NCBI GenBank assembly: GCA_963760435.1
Contig: CAVXDE010000027.1
Coordinates: forward strand, 1 to 64,000
DNA length: 64,000 nt
DNA from: JAFAXD01 sp963760435
Lineage (GTDB): Bacteria > Pseudomonadota > Alphaproteobacteria > Rhizobiales > Xanthobacteraceae
Reading direction: 5' to 3'
The stretch's first letter is position 1, and each line of letters begins with the position of its first letter. The translations under genes were made by a program, and so were the position numbers. Of this stretch, positions 1-9,219 are shown piece after piece. The notes beneath the pieces were generated by a model, which saw only the letters and a list, made by a program, of their open reading frames with translations, was not told where the DNA came from and ran no database searches.

Positions 1-955
1 GTCCCGGGCATGGCCGCCACTATCACGTGGCGGATGCGGAAGCGACGTTCCTGATCATGCAGGACTCGACCAAATACTGGACGCTCGCACGCTTCCGTCG
101 ACAGCGACGCCGCGATGGAGCGCCAGTTCGAAAAAGCGATCGGCGTTTCGATCAACTACAAGATGCTCTCCTGCAATCCGTGGCGCCAGAACCTGATGCT
201 CGCGGACCGCTATCAGGATCGCCGCGTGTTTCTTGCCGGAGATGCGGTTCACCTCGTCATTCCGACCGGCGGGCTCGGCATGAACTCCGGTGTCGGCGAT
301 GCGATCGATCTCGGCTGGAAGCTCGAAGCGACGCTGAAGGGATTCGGCGGTCCCAAACTCCTGGATCGTATGAGCATGAGCGCCGGCAGATCGGCGACCG
401 CAACGTGGGCGCCTCGCGTTACGCAAGCCTCGGCCGACGCAAGTGGCGCGCGCTGTGGCGCCGGACATCCGTGACAACACGCCGGAAGGTCGGCAGACGC
501 GCGAGGTGATGGCGACCATCGCCGACGTAGAGCAGCGCAAGTCGAATGAGATGATCGGCGCCGAGCTTGGCTACCGTTATGTCGACTCGCCCATCATCTG
601 CGACATTCCGGGCGGGCCGGAGCACCTGTTTCGCACCTACGAGCCGACCACTTGGCCGGGCGCGCGCCTGCCGCACGTGTGGCTCGACGACGGTACCGCC
701 ATGCAGGACCGCATTCCGCGCGCGGGCTATACGATCTTGCGACTCGGCAAGACCAAGCACGAAAGCGCGGGGCTGGCAAAAGCCATCGCGTCCCACAACG
801 CGCCGGTTGTTGAGCTTGATGTCCCCGATCAGGTCGCGCGCGAAGTCTACGGGTTCGACCTGATCCTGCTGCGCCCCGACATGCACATCGTGTGGCGCGG
901 CAACGCCCCACCCGAGAACGCGGCCGAGGTCGCGCGCATCGCCACCGGTCATTGA
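1..955 (+). pseudogene. FAD-dependent aromatic monooxygenase (PheA/TfdB/MhpA type), 5'-truncated and frameshifted
   Basis: This is the C-terminal part of a flavoprotein hydroxylase that would use FAD and NAD(P)H to hydroxylate an aromatic ring. The second FAD/ribityl motif is clear at about 217-270 (RVFLAGDAVH followed by GLGMNSGVGDAIDLGWKL), as in the FAD_binding_3 family. A thioredoxin-like C-terminal domain ends at the TGA before 955. The frame must be changed three times: near 87, where reading continues as WTL then HASVDSDAAMERQ; near 368, where LLDR continues as YEHERRQIGDRNVG; and near 461, where RALWR continues as PDIRDNTPEG. The N-terminal half, with the first GxGxxG motif, lies outside the window. 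The next gene starts 20 bases downstream, so they are probably co-transcribed. The substrate is unknown. Family assignment is firm. Whether the breaks are sequencing errors or real decay cannot be decided from this sequence alone. Confidence 0.8.
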
Positions 956-974
956 TCAAACAGGAATTGACGCC

Positions 975-2488
975 ATGCATCACAAACTAAGGCTCACCAC
1001 GGCGGCCGCTGCCGTCGTGGTCGCGTTCGCGACTCCGGTCGCCGCTGGCGAAAGCCCCGAAGGACGTCGCCTTCCAGGCGATCGATCGCAACACCGACAC
1101 GATGGCGAAGATCGGGACTCGATCTACTACTTCGCCGAGCTCGGCATGCAGGAGTTCGAGAGCGCCAAGCTGCTCAAAGAAGTGCTCGAGATCCGGCGGG
1201 TTCACGGTGGAGCTGGGCGGCGCCGGCATGCCGACCAATGTGTGGGCCAAATGGGGCAGCGGCAAGCCGGTGATCGCCATCGTCACCGAGATCGACGCGC
1301 TGCAGGAAGGCTCGCAGACGCCGAACGTGTTCGATCACAAGCCGCTGATCGACGGTGCGCCGGGCCACATGGAGGGCCACAACACCCACGGCGGCGTCGC
1401 CACGACGGCGGCCTTCGCCGTGAAGGAAGCGATGCAGCGCTTCAACATTCCAGGCACGGTGGTGGTCTCGTTCGGGCCCGCCGAGGAGCAGGTCCTCAGC
1501 CGGCCTTTCCTGGTCCGCGCCGGCTATTTCAAGGACGTGGACGCCGCGATCATCCTGCACATCGGCGATAATTCCTCGACCGGCTACGGCCTGCAGAACT
1601 ACGCGGCGATCAGCTCCAAGTTCACGTTCCACGGACGCACCGCCCATGGCGCCATCAACCCGTGGGACGGCAAGGATGCGGTTGACGCCGTCGAGCTGAT
1701 GGACATCGGCTTTGACAAACTGCGCGAGCATCTGCGCCCGACGTACCGGGCGCACCGCACCATCACCATGGGCGGCCTGCAGCCGAACATCATTCCCGAC
1801 ACCGGGCAGATCTGGTGGTACGTCCGCGATGCGACCGGCCCCGCCGCCAAGGAGACCTACGACAAGCTGGTGAAGATCGCCGACGGCGCCGCGCTGATGA
1901 CCGGCACCACCTATGAGGTCGAGTTCGTCGCCTCGGCCTGGCCGCAGATGGGCAACAAGGTCATCGCCGGCGCAATCCAGAAGAACATCGATCAGGTCGG
2001 GCTGCCGCAGTGGACCGACTGAGGAAGTCAAGTTCGCCAAGGATTTCCAGCACGCCCGCGGGGTCAAGGAGGTCGGCCTGAATACCACGCCGGTGCCGCT
2101 CGGCCAGAGGCCGCAGTCGACCTCATCCAATGACAACGGCGACGTGACTTGGAACGTGCCGACCGGCCTGATGACATTTCCGGCGAGCGTGCCGGGCATC
2201 CTCTATCACCACTGGGCCGCAGCGGTGACGCCGACCAGCAGCATCGCCCACAAGGGCATGGCGGTTGGCGCCAAGGTGCTGGCGGCATCGGTGCTCGACC
2301 TGATGACATCGCCGGAGTTGCGCGCCGACGCGAAGAAGCAGTTCGACGCTGATACCCAGGACACGAAATACTTCACGCTGATGCCGCCGGAGGCCAAGCC
2401 GTCGCCCGATCTCAACCGCGCCATGATGGAGCAGTTCCGCCCGGCGATGGCGAAGTTTTATCTGAACGAGCACCCGAAGTTTCAGTAG
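975..2488 (+). pseudogene. M20-family amidohydrolase / aminobenzoyl-glutamate-hydrolase-like protein with signal peptide, frameshifted
   Basis: This is a metal-dependent amidohydrolase of the M20 peptidase family, most like AbgB-type proteins that hydrolyse amide bonds of aryl-amino acids. It starts at ATG 975 with a cleavable signal peptide (basic MHHKLR, then a hydrophobic stretch ending near VAAG), so it should be exported. Family motifs seen are VIAIVTEIDAL, GHMEGHNTHGG (metal-binding His), FGPAEEQ (Glu), and the lid-domain segment FHGRTAHGAINPWDG. Four frame breaks are needed: near 1048, 1113, 1195 (VLE continues as SGGFTVELGG) and 2015 (LPQWT continues as EEVKFAKDF). The C-terminus AKFYLNEHPKFQ ends at 2488. 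It lies between a monooxygenase and a kynureninase locus, which suggests turnover of an aryl amide or aminoaromatic compound (inference). Another possible role is a nitroanthranilate aminohydrolase-like enzyme, but nothing here proves it. Confidence 0.8.
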
Positions 2489-2497
2489 CGGTCTCGC

Positions 2498-3287
2498 TCA
2501 CAAGAAATCCACCGTCGGCCCGGTACCGGTCGCCTTGAGCACCGAGCGCAAGGTCGAGGCAAACATCTCGGTGCCGGAGACACCGACCATCGGCTGGCGC
2601 TTGACCGTCGTCAGGTAGGAGCCGTCCTTACCCCAGGCTTCGACCTCGGCGACAGCGCAATCGAGCGCCGGGTCGGCGATCATGCGGCCGCGACATTTGT
2701 CGAGGCCGACGGTCGCCAGCGCGCAGGTCACCATGGTGTTGACGTTGCGCGGAAACAGCGGCGCGATCGCGCGCACCGAGCCGTCGAAGATCACCGTCTC
2801 GACTCGTGATGTCCTGGGCGCGGCGCTTGACGGCGGCGAGATCGATGTTGAGCGGATGCTTGCGGAACGTGATGGTCACGTCGCGCCACATGTGACGCCA
2901 GGCGAGCAGCGCGTCGGTGCCGACCAGCGCGCCCTGCGGCAGGATCAGGTGATGGCGCGTGCGTTCGGCGGTGGTGACCAGGCGATCGTGCACGGTGTCG
3001 TCGGCGAGCGCCGTGACTGAGAGCGGCATGTAATCGCAATGCTCCAAGAACGCCGCACCGTGCGCGAAACTGACCTGCGGATGCGCGGCTTCGACGATCA
3101 GATCAGGCGATGACGCCGCGAAATCATCGAGGCGCTCGAGCACGAGCCGCGGATCGACGCCGGCGAGCTTGTCGTTCGATCGGTTCCACACGAACGCGAC
3201 CTCCAGCCCTGCGCATTCGCCGCCGGTGATCGCCTTGTAAAGCCCGGCCCCGACATAGCCGAAACCGATAATTCCAATCCGTGCCAT
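2498..3287 (-). pseudogene. Aspartate dehydrogenase-like NAD(P)-binding protein, one frameshift
   Basis: This is a protein of the L-aspartate dehydrogenase family (NAD-binding domain plus DUF108 catalytic domain). The N-terminus is MARIGIIGFGYVGAGLYKAI, a GxGxxG dinucleotide-binding fold. It is followed by DLIVEAAHPQVS and PQGALVGTDALLAWR, as in AspDH proteins. The chosen start at 3287 has a good AAGGAG six bases upstream; an in-frame ATG at 3308 lies upstream of that site and is unlikely. A single-base break near 2797 moves the frame: QDITSR continues as ETVIFDGSVRAIAPLFPRNVN, and the protein ends at 2498 with TGPTVDFL. It is divergent from the kynureninase gene with 74 bases between them, so the two probably share a promoter region. 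The true substrate may be another amino acid. Confidence 0.75.
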
Positions 3288-3361
3288 CCCCAACTCCTTA
3301 CCGCCCACCTACCGCACGGCCGCGAGATTTTCTATACCTGCGTTGAATTTGGAGATTTCCG

Positions 3362-4631
3362 ATGCAGCAACTCACGCGCGAAACGTTGATCGCCAAGGAT
3401 CTGGCCGATCCGTTGCGGCGCTTTCGCGACCAGTTCGTCATTCCCGAGGGACTGATCTATCTCGACGGCAACTCGCTCGGCATGCTGCCGCGCGCCTGTG
3501 TGGAGCGCGTCCGCCAGGTGGTCGAGCACGAGTGGGGCGAGACGCTGATCTCAAGCTGGAACGACCATGGCTGGATGGAGCTGCCGCTGCGCGCCGGGGC
3601 CAAGATCGCGCCACTGGTCGGCGCGCAGGCCGACGAGGTCGTGGTCTGCAACTCGACCTCGATCAACCTGTTCAAGGTGCTGGCGAGCGCGCTCACGATG
3701 CGGCCTGGGCGCCGCGTGATCGTCACCAACAAAGAGAACTTCCCGACCGACGTCTATATCGCCGAAGGCCTCGCGCGGCTGCTCGGCAACGGTTGCGAGC
3801 TGCGCTTTGCCACGCCCGATGCGATCGATGCGGCGCTCGGACGACGACGTCGCGGCGGTGAGCTTCAGTCACGTCGATTACAAGAGCGCGCGCATCGAGG
3901 ACATGGCCGGGATCACCGCCAAGGTGCAGCGCGCCGGGGCGCTGGCGATCTGGGACCTGAGCCACAGCGCCGGCGCGATCCCGGTTGATCTCAACGGCGC
4001 GCAGGCGGATTTCGCCGTTGGCTGCGGCTACAAATATCTCAACGGCGGCCCGGGCGCGCCGGCCTTCATCTTCGCGGCGCGCCGCCATCACGATGCGATG
4101 CGCCAGCCGCTCTCGGGTTGGCTCGGCCACGCCACGCCGTTTGCGTTCGGCAGCCACTACGAGCCCGCGTCCGGCATCACCCGCATGATCACCGGCACGC
4201 CGCCGGTGGTCTCCATGTCGCTGCTCGAGACCGCGGTCGCAATCATCGCCGAAGCCGGAATCGCGCGGCTGCGCGAGAAATCCAAACTCATGACCAGCCT
4301 GCTGATCGATCTCGTCGAGCAGCAATGCGCCGGCTCCGGCCTCGACCTCGCCTCCCCGCGCGACGCCGAAGGGCGCGGCAGCCACGTGATCTTCGCGCAT
4401 CCGGAGGGCTACGCCATCGTGCAGGCCCTCAAGGCGCGCGGCGTGGTCGGCGATTTCCGCGCACCGCATTTTGTGCGGCTCGGCATCGCGCCGATCTACC
4501 TCTCATACGCGGAACTGTGGGATGCCGTGGCGCGCCTGAAGACCGTCATGGACGCCCGCGAATGGGACCAGAGCCGCTTCCGGGTACGCGCGCGCGGTGA
4601 CCTGAACCGCACGCTCTACCCCGTTGCCTAA
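3362..4631 (+). pseudogene. kynU: Kynureninase, one frameshift
   Basis: This is a PLP-dependent hydrolase that cleaves kynurenine (or hydroxykynurenine) to anthranilate (or hydroxyanthranilate) plus alanine. The N-terminus MQQLTRETLIAKDLADPLRRF is followed by YLDGNSLGMLPRA, SSWNDHGWMELP, VCNSTSINLFKVL and NKENFPTD, all characteristic of kynureninases. The PLP lysine is in GCGYKYLNGGPGAPAF at about 4021-4065. A single-base break near 3837 divides the gene: DAIDAAL continues as SDDDVAAVSFSHVDYKS. Total length is about 420 residues, as expected. Downstream is an aromatic-acid-type MFS transporter with a 53-base gap, consistent with a kynurenine or anthranilate catabolic unit (inference). Confidence 0.88.
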
Positions 4632-4684
4632 GCGCCCGCCCGGCGCATGCTGTCCTCAACAATAATATTCCGGGAGGACAGCTC

Positions 4685-6055
4685 ATGGCCGACGCACCGG
4701 TCGTCCCCGTCTCGCGCCTGCTCGACGAGCGCGGGCTCAGCGCGTTCCACATCAAGCTCCTTGTCTGGTCGCTGTTCATCGTCCTGATGGACGGCTACGA
4801 CATCGGCGCCATTGCGTTTGCCGCGCCGGAGTTGGTGCGCACCTGGGGCGTAGACCGCGGCGCACTGGGCCCAGTGCTGAGCGCCAGCAACATCGGCGTT
4901 CTGGCGGGCTCGGCCCTGTTTGGCTGGGTCGGCGATCGCTACGGTCGCAAGGCAGCGCTGATCGGCTCGCTCTTGTGCTTTGGCGTCTTCACCTGGATTG
5001 CCGCCTACAGCAGCAATCTCAACGAGATGTTCTGGTTGCGGCTGCTCGCCGGCATCGGGATCGGCGGCGCCATTCCTAACATCGTGGCGCTCAATGCGGA
5101 GTCGGCGCCGCGCCATCTGCGAGCCACCCTGGCCCTGATCGCGGTCGGCTGTGTTCCGATCGGCGGCGCCATCCCGGGGATCGTGAGCGCAACGCTGGTG
5201 CCGCATTACGGCTGGCAGCTTCTGTTCCTGATCGGCGGCATCGCGCCGATCCTGATCGCCATCGCGGCCATGATCGGGCTGCCGGAGTCGATCAAGTTCA
5301 TGGCGCTGCATGAACGCCATCGCCCTGGCATGGAGCGGCTGATTGCCGAGATCAGCCCGAACTTCCAGGTGCCAGCCAACGCGAAATTTGTGATCGAGGA
5401 CGAGAAGCAGTTCCCCGGCTTCAACCCGGTCTACCTCTTCCGCGAGGGTCTCGCACTGATCACGCCGCTGCTCTGGCTCCTGTTTGCGCTCAATCTGATG
5501 GGCTTCTTCTTCCTGTTGAGCTGGACGCCAACACTGCTCACCGCAGCGCATCTGCCACCGCCGACCGCGGCGCTCGCCGGCGCTTCGATCCAGCTCGGCG
5601 GCACGGTCGGCTCGCTGCTGATGGCGCGCTGGCTCGCCAAGCACCGGTTCCTGGCGATCTCGTTGTTGTTCGTGATCGCCGTGCCGGTGGTTGCATCGAT
5701 CGGCTTTGTTGGGGTTGCCTCCGAGGCCGCGCTGCTCGTCGCCACGTTCATCGCCGGGTTCTGCGTGCTCGGTATCCAGTCCGGCATCAACGTCGCCGGC
5801 GCGCTGGTCTATCCGACCTCGCTGCGCGCCAACGGCTCGGGCTGGGAACTCGGGATCGGCCGGCTCGGATCGATCGTCGGACCGCTGCTCGGCGCCCTCT
5901 TCGTCGCCATGCCGGTGCAGCAGCTCTACATGTGGGCGGCGCTGCCCTTCGCGCTCGGGGCGGTGGTGTGCTTTGCCATCTACCGCCTCAACGAGGCGCG
6001 GCTGGCGCAGCGGCCCTGGTTGCGCGAAGGGGCCGTACCGGTCGCGGCGGAGTGA
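4685..6055 (+). CDS. MFS transporter, aromatic acid:H+ symporter (AAHS) type
   Basis: This is a 456-residue inner-membrane transporter of the major facilitator superfamily with about 12 predicted membrane helices. The early motif MDGYDIGAIAFAAPEL is the DGxD signature of the AAHS group (4-hydroxybenzoate, benzoate and related acids). GDRYGRKAA is the MFS loop 2-3 motif. The start at 4685 has GGGAGGA 8 bases upstream. It follows kynureninase on the same strand, so a plausible cargo is an aromatic carboxylate such as anthranilate or kynurenine, but the sequence alone does not fix the substrate. The reading frame is intact, unlike that of its upstream neighbours. Confidence 0.85.
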   Translation: MADAPVVPVSRLLDERGLSAFHIKLLVWSLFIVLMDGYDIGAIAFAAPELVRTWGVDRGALGPVLSASNIGVLAGSALFGWVGDRYGRKAALIGSLLCFGVFTWIAAYSSNLNEMFWLRLLAGIGIGGAIPNIVALNAESAPRHLRATLALIAVGCVPIGGAIPGIVSATLVPHYGWQLLFLIGGIAPILIAIAAMIGLPESIKFMALHERHRPGMERLIAEISPNFQVPANAKFVIEDEKQFPGFNPVYLFREGLALITPLLWLLFALNLMGFFFLLSWTPTLLTAAHLPPPTAALAGASIQLGGTVGSLLMARWLAKHRFLAISLLFVIAVPVVASIGFVGVASEAALLVATFIAGFCVLGIQSGINVAGALVYPTSLRANGSGWELGIGRLGSIVGPLLGALFVAMPVQQLYMWAALPFALGAVVCFAIYRLNEARLAQRPWLREGAVPVAAE

Positions 6056-6117
6056 ACCCGTCCCGGGCGCGTGCCGCGACATAATTTTGACGCGGCAAGC
6101 CTTAAGGGATGGCGTGC

Positions 6118-7461
6118 ATGCAACGGACGTTCAAATCGCGCGAGCTCGCGGCCGCGTTTGCCATCCTGCTCGCCGGCGTTGGGTCAACGCAGGCGCAGAC
6201 CAAGCGCGACTGCGGCGGCGCGGACAAACAGCTGTGGGTTGCGGCCTGCACCATCATCGTCGATGACCCGCACACCCATCCGAAGGCGCGCGTGAAGGCG
6301 TTGAAATTCCGCGGCGCCGCGCATCATTTCCAGGGCGAGCTCGACGCGGCCATCACCGACTTCAGCGCCATCCTGGCAATCGATCCAAACGATTACGAGG
6401 CGCTCAGCGACCGCGGGCTTGCCTACCAGGCCAAGGGGCAATCCGATCTGGCGCTCGCCGACGACGACAAGGCAATCACCGTCAACCCGAAGTTCGCGTT
6501 TGCCTACTTCAACCGCGGCATTGTTGAGGAACAGAAGGGCGATCTTGCCAAGGCGCGCCACGACTATGACGAGGCGATCCGCCTAAAACCGGAGTTCCCT
6601 GGGTTCTACAAGAAGCGCGCGCAGCTCCGCCTCCGAGAGGGCGACGCCGACGGTGCCGTGGCCGATGCGAATGCCGGCATCGCCATCACCGACAGCGATC
6701 CGGATCTCTTCATCGCCCGCGCCAACGCCTATCGGCGGCAGCGCGCGCTCGACAAGGCGCGGGCCGATTATGAAAGCGCGCTGCGGCTCGAGCCCAACGC
6801 ATCCGCACCCTATGTGGGCCGCGGCAACGTGCGCGCGATGCAGGGCGACTTCGACGGCGCGCTCGCCGATTATGACGCCGCGATCAAGCTCAACCCGAAG
6901 GACGCCGGCGCCTATCTCAATCGCGCCACGGCCCAATCGGAGAAAGGCGACTACACCGGCGCGGCCGTAACCAGCGACGCGGCGGTGCGGCAGTGGCCGA
7001 ACGACGTCAATCTCTATGCGAACCGCGGGTTCACGCGCTTTGCCGCCGGCGATTTCGCCGGCGCCACAGCCGACTTCCAGCGCGCCGGTAAAGACGTTCC
7101 GACCAACGCCTACGTACCGCTCTGGCGCTACCTGGCCCAGGCGCGTGTCGGCGGCGACAAGGACACGACGGGGCTTGCCCGCGACTTTGCCAACGTGGAC
7201 CAGTCGGCGTGGCCGGCGGCGGTGTACGCGCTCTACCTCGGCAAGGGCACGCCCGACGCGGTGCGCGTTGCCGCGTCCGCTGGCGACCCATCCGGCAAGG
7301 CCGAGCGCGAATGCGAGGCCGCGTTCTATCTCGGCGAATTCGCGCTGCTCAATGGCAAGCGCGACGAGGCCGCCCCGCTGTTACGCGAAGCGGGTGACAA
7401 GTGCCCAGTCGGCTTCACGGAGCGCTACGCGGCACGGGGTGAGTTGGGGCGGTCGCCGTAG
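6118..7461 (+). CDS. Exported tetratricopeptide-repeat protein
   Basis: This is a protein of about 447 residues with an N-terminal signal peptide (MQRTFKSRELAAAFAILL..., cleavage near STQAQ) followed by about seven TPR units of 34 residues. Repeats are recognisable by phrases such as AITDFSAILAIDPND, ARHDYDEAIRLKPEF, ARADYESALRLEPNA and ALADYDAAIKLNPKD. TPR proteins act as protein-interaction scaffolds; the partner here is unknown. The start is placed at 6118 because the only good ribosome-binding sequence, AAGGG at 6104-6108, sits 9 bases before this ATG and directly abuts the in-frame ATG at 6109. The C-terminal 100 residues lack clear repeats. Four Cys residues in the mature protein may form disulfides in the periplasm. 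Confidence 0.8.
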   Translation: MQRTFKSRELAAAFAILLAGVGSTQAQTKRDCGGADKQLWVAACTIIVDDPHTHPKARVKALKFRGAAHHFQGELDAAITDFSAILAIDPNDYEALSDRGLAYQAKGQSDLALADDDKAITVNPKFAFAYFNRGIVEEQKGDLAKARHDYDEAIRLKPEFPGFYKKRAQLRLREGDADGAVADANAGIAITDSDPDLFIARANAYRRQRALDKARADYESALRLEPNASAPYVGRGNVRAMQGDFDGALADYDAAIKLNPKDAGAYLNRATAQSEKGDYTGAAVTSDAAVRQWPNDVNLYANRGFTRFAAGDFAGATADFQRAGKDVPTNAYVPLWRYLAQARVGGDKDTTGLARDFANVDQSAWPAAVYALYLGKGTPDAVRVAASAGDPSGKAERECEAAFYLGEFALLNGKRDEAAPLLREAGDKCPVGFTERYAARGELGRSP

Positions 7462-7469
7462 GAACCAGC

Positions 7470-7511
7470 AACAAGCTCAGCCTCAACAAACTCAGTTCTC
7501 AACAAACTCAG
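7470..7511. repeat. Three tandem copies of AACAARCTCAG
   Basis: The word AACAARCTCAG occurs at 7470-7480, 7485-7495 and 7501-7511, with a period of 15-16 bases. It lies just after the TPR gene stop and immediately before the long hairpin. The function is unknown; it may be part of the same repeat element. Confidence 0.5.
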
Positions 7512-7512
7512 A

Positions 7513-7563
7513 CCTCATCCTGAGGAGCATGCGTGCTCCGCACGCATGCTCCTCAGGATGAGG
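7513..7563. repeat. Perfect 23-bp inverted repeat (REP family A), probable bidirectional terminator
   Basis: The arms at 7513-7535 and 7541-7563 are perfect reverse complements, separated by a 5-base loop. The outer word CCTCATCCTGAGGAGC recurs at 45.4 and 45.6 kb. It sits between two convergent genes (TPR protein and FmdB), where such a hairpin could end transcription from both sides. The element is a dispersed palindrome of the type common in Bradyrhizobium-like genomes. Confidence 0.75.
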
Positions 7564-7582
7564 GCTGCGGTTGTTTGCAAGC

Positions 7583-7921
7583 TCAATGTGAGATCATCCA
7601 GGGCCTGCTCCCGGGAAAACTCTTCGCGCCGTTCTTGCCGCGCGCGGTGAAGCGCGACGCGCGGCTTGAACAACACGAACAGCCCGGCGCGTGCGCGCCG
7701 CCCGCCTGCGACAAAGTCTTGGGCGCGCTGGCGCTGCGCTCGTTGGTAGCATGCGCGCGGCGCCGCTCGGCCGAGAGGCTCGAGCAATGTGGCGCCGTCA
7801 GGATCACCCGTGGTGCCAGCCCCGCGCAGTCCGGACAGGCCGAAGGCAGCTCGCACTCCGCCATCGGCCGCATGTCGGTGAACGGCCCGCACGCATCGCA
7901 CAGATATTCATAGACCGGCAT
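7583..7921 (-). CDS. fmdB: FmdB-family zinc-ribbon protein
   Basis: This is a 112-residue protein whose N-terminus MPVYEYLCDACGPF matches the FmdB/CxxC_CXXC_SSSS zinc-ribbon family. The metal ligands are C8-x2-C11 and C29-x2-C32. The C-terminal half is low complexity and has further Cys residues. FmdB was first described as a putative regulator in the formamidase operon of Methylophilus, and here it directly follows the formamidase gene (10-base gap), which supports the name. It is the last gene of the urtABCDE-fmdA-fmdB operon. Confidence 0.82.
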   Translation of the reverse strand: MPVYEYLCDACGPFTDMRPMAECELPSACPDCAGLAPRVILTAPHCSSLSAERRRAHATNERSASAPKTLSQAGGAHAPGCSCCSSRASRFTARGKNGAKSFPGSRPWMISH

Positions 7922-7930
7922 GCGCGGCTC

Positions 7931-9160
7931 CTACTTGTCCGGCGACATCGGAATGTCGACGCCACCGGTGATGTGTTTCACTGGGCCCGACGCGTTCGGC
8001 ATCACGTCGAACGCGAAGATATCCGTCGGCAGCCACAGCGTCGCGCAGGCGTTGGGAATGTCGACCACGCCGGAGATGTGCCCTTGTACCGGCGCGGTGC
8101 CGAGGATGGCGTAGGCCTGCGCCTTGGAATATCCGAACTTGGTCAGGTACTCGATGGCGTTGAGACAGGCCTGCCGGTAGGCGATGTGGACGTCGAGATA
8201 GTATTGCTTGCCCCACTCGTCGACTGAGATGCCCTCGAAGATCAGATAATCGTTGTAGGTCGGCACGATCGGCGACGGCTTGAAGATCGGGTTCTTGATG
8301 CCGTACTTGGCCATACCGTCCTTGATCACATCGACCCTGAGGTGCACCCAGCCCGCCATCTCGATGGCGCCGCAGAAGGTGATTTCGCCGTCGCCCTGGC
8401 TGAAGTGCAGGTCGCCCATGGAGAGGCCACCGCCGGGCACGTATACCGGGAAATAGATCTTGGAGCCGCGCGACAGATCCTTGATGTCGCAGTTGCCGCC
8501 ATGCTCGCGCGGCGGCACGGTGCGCGCGCCTTCGGCGGCGACCTTCGCCTTGACGTCGCCCTTGGCGGTGCCCGCATGTGCTGTCGACGGATAGGGCGGA
8601 TTGGCGAGCGGCGGCACGCGCGTGGGATTGGTGGCGATGAAATCGACCTCACGCTTGTTCCAGGTGTCGAGCAATTTCTGGTCCGGCAGGCACCCGATCA
8701 GACCGGGGTGAATAAGGCCCGCAAAGCTCACACCAGGCACGTGGCGCGAACTGGTGTAAAGGCCGGAAATGTCCCAGATCGATTTCTGCGCCAGCGGGAA
8801 ATGATCGGTCAGGAAGCCGCCGCCGTTCTTCTTGGAAAAGAAGCCGTTGAAGCCCCACAGGCTCTCCGGGAGTGCGCCGACGTCAAGCAGATCCACGACC
8901 AGAAGATCGCCGGGCTCGGCGCCATGAACGCCGATCGGACCCGAGAGGAAGTGCACGATCGAGAGATCGATATCGCGCACGTCATCGGCCGACTCGTCGT
9001 TCTTGATGAAGCCACCGGTCCAATCGTAGGTCTGCACCACGAAGTCATCGCCGGGCTTGACCCAAGCCACCATCGGGATATCGGGATGCCAGCGATTGTG
9101 GATCATCTCGTTCTTGTAGGGCGATTCCGAAAGATCAATCTCGATCAGTGTCTTCGACAT
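7931..9160 (-). CDS. fmdA: Formamidase / acetamidase FmdA
   Basis: This cytoplasmic amidase would hydrolyse formamide (or acetamide) to ammonia and the acid. From MSKTLIEIDLSESPYKNEM to the end it is 409 residues, the usual length of FmdA/AmdA proteins. Typical stretches are HNRWHPDIPMVAWVKPGDDF, GVHGAEPGDLLVVDLLD, PREHGGNCDIKDLSRGSK and GDGEITFCGAIEMAGW. A second in-frame ATG at 9196 has an even better ribosome-binding site (GAAGGAG 7 bases upstream), so a form 12 residues longer is possible; the ATG at 9160 has AAGGAG at 10 bases. The gene lies directly downstream of urtE, so the encoded transporter probably supplies its substrate. Confidence 0.9.
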   Translation of the reverse strand: MSKTLIEIDLSESPYKNEMIHNRWHPDIPMVAWVKPGDDFVVQTYDWTGGFIKNDESADDVRDIDLSIVHFLSGPIGVHGAEPGDLLVVDLLDVGALPESLWGFNGFFSKKNGGGFLTDHFPLAQKSIWDISGLYTSSRHVPGVSFAGLIHPGLIGCLPDQKLLDTWNKREVDFIATNPTRVPPLANPPYPSTAHAGTAKGDVKAKVAAEGARTVPPREHGGNCDIKDLSRGSKIYFPVYVPGGGLSMGDLHFSQGDGEITFCGAIEMAGWVHLRVDVIKDGMAKYGIKNPIFKPSPIVPTYNDYLIFEGISVDEWGKQYYLDVHIAYRQACLNAIEYLTKFGYSKAQAYAILGTAPVQGHISGVVDIPNACATLWLPTDIFAFDVMPNASGPVKHITGGVDIPMSPDK

Positions 9161-9219
9161 GGGGGCGCGGCTCCTTGGGTGGACGGTTTGATCCATTGTG
9201 TTGCTCCTTCGATACTGGA

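Noticed and set aside
975..2488. Naming the M20 protein as 5-nitroanthranilate aminohydrolase
   Set aside because: Only the broad family is visible; no specific residues or neighbouring nitroaromatic genes support that name.
4628..6082. Open frame of 484 codons antisense to the MFS transporter gene
   Set aside because: Low-complexity Arg/Asp/Gln-rich product with no family text. It is a GC-driven shadow of the real gene, as are similar frames at 14739-16199, 16305-17933 and 51749-53230.
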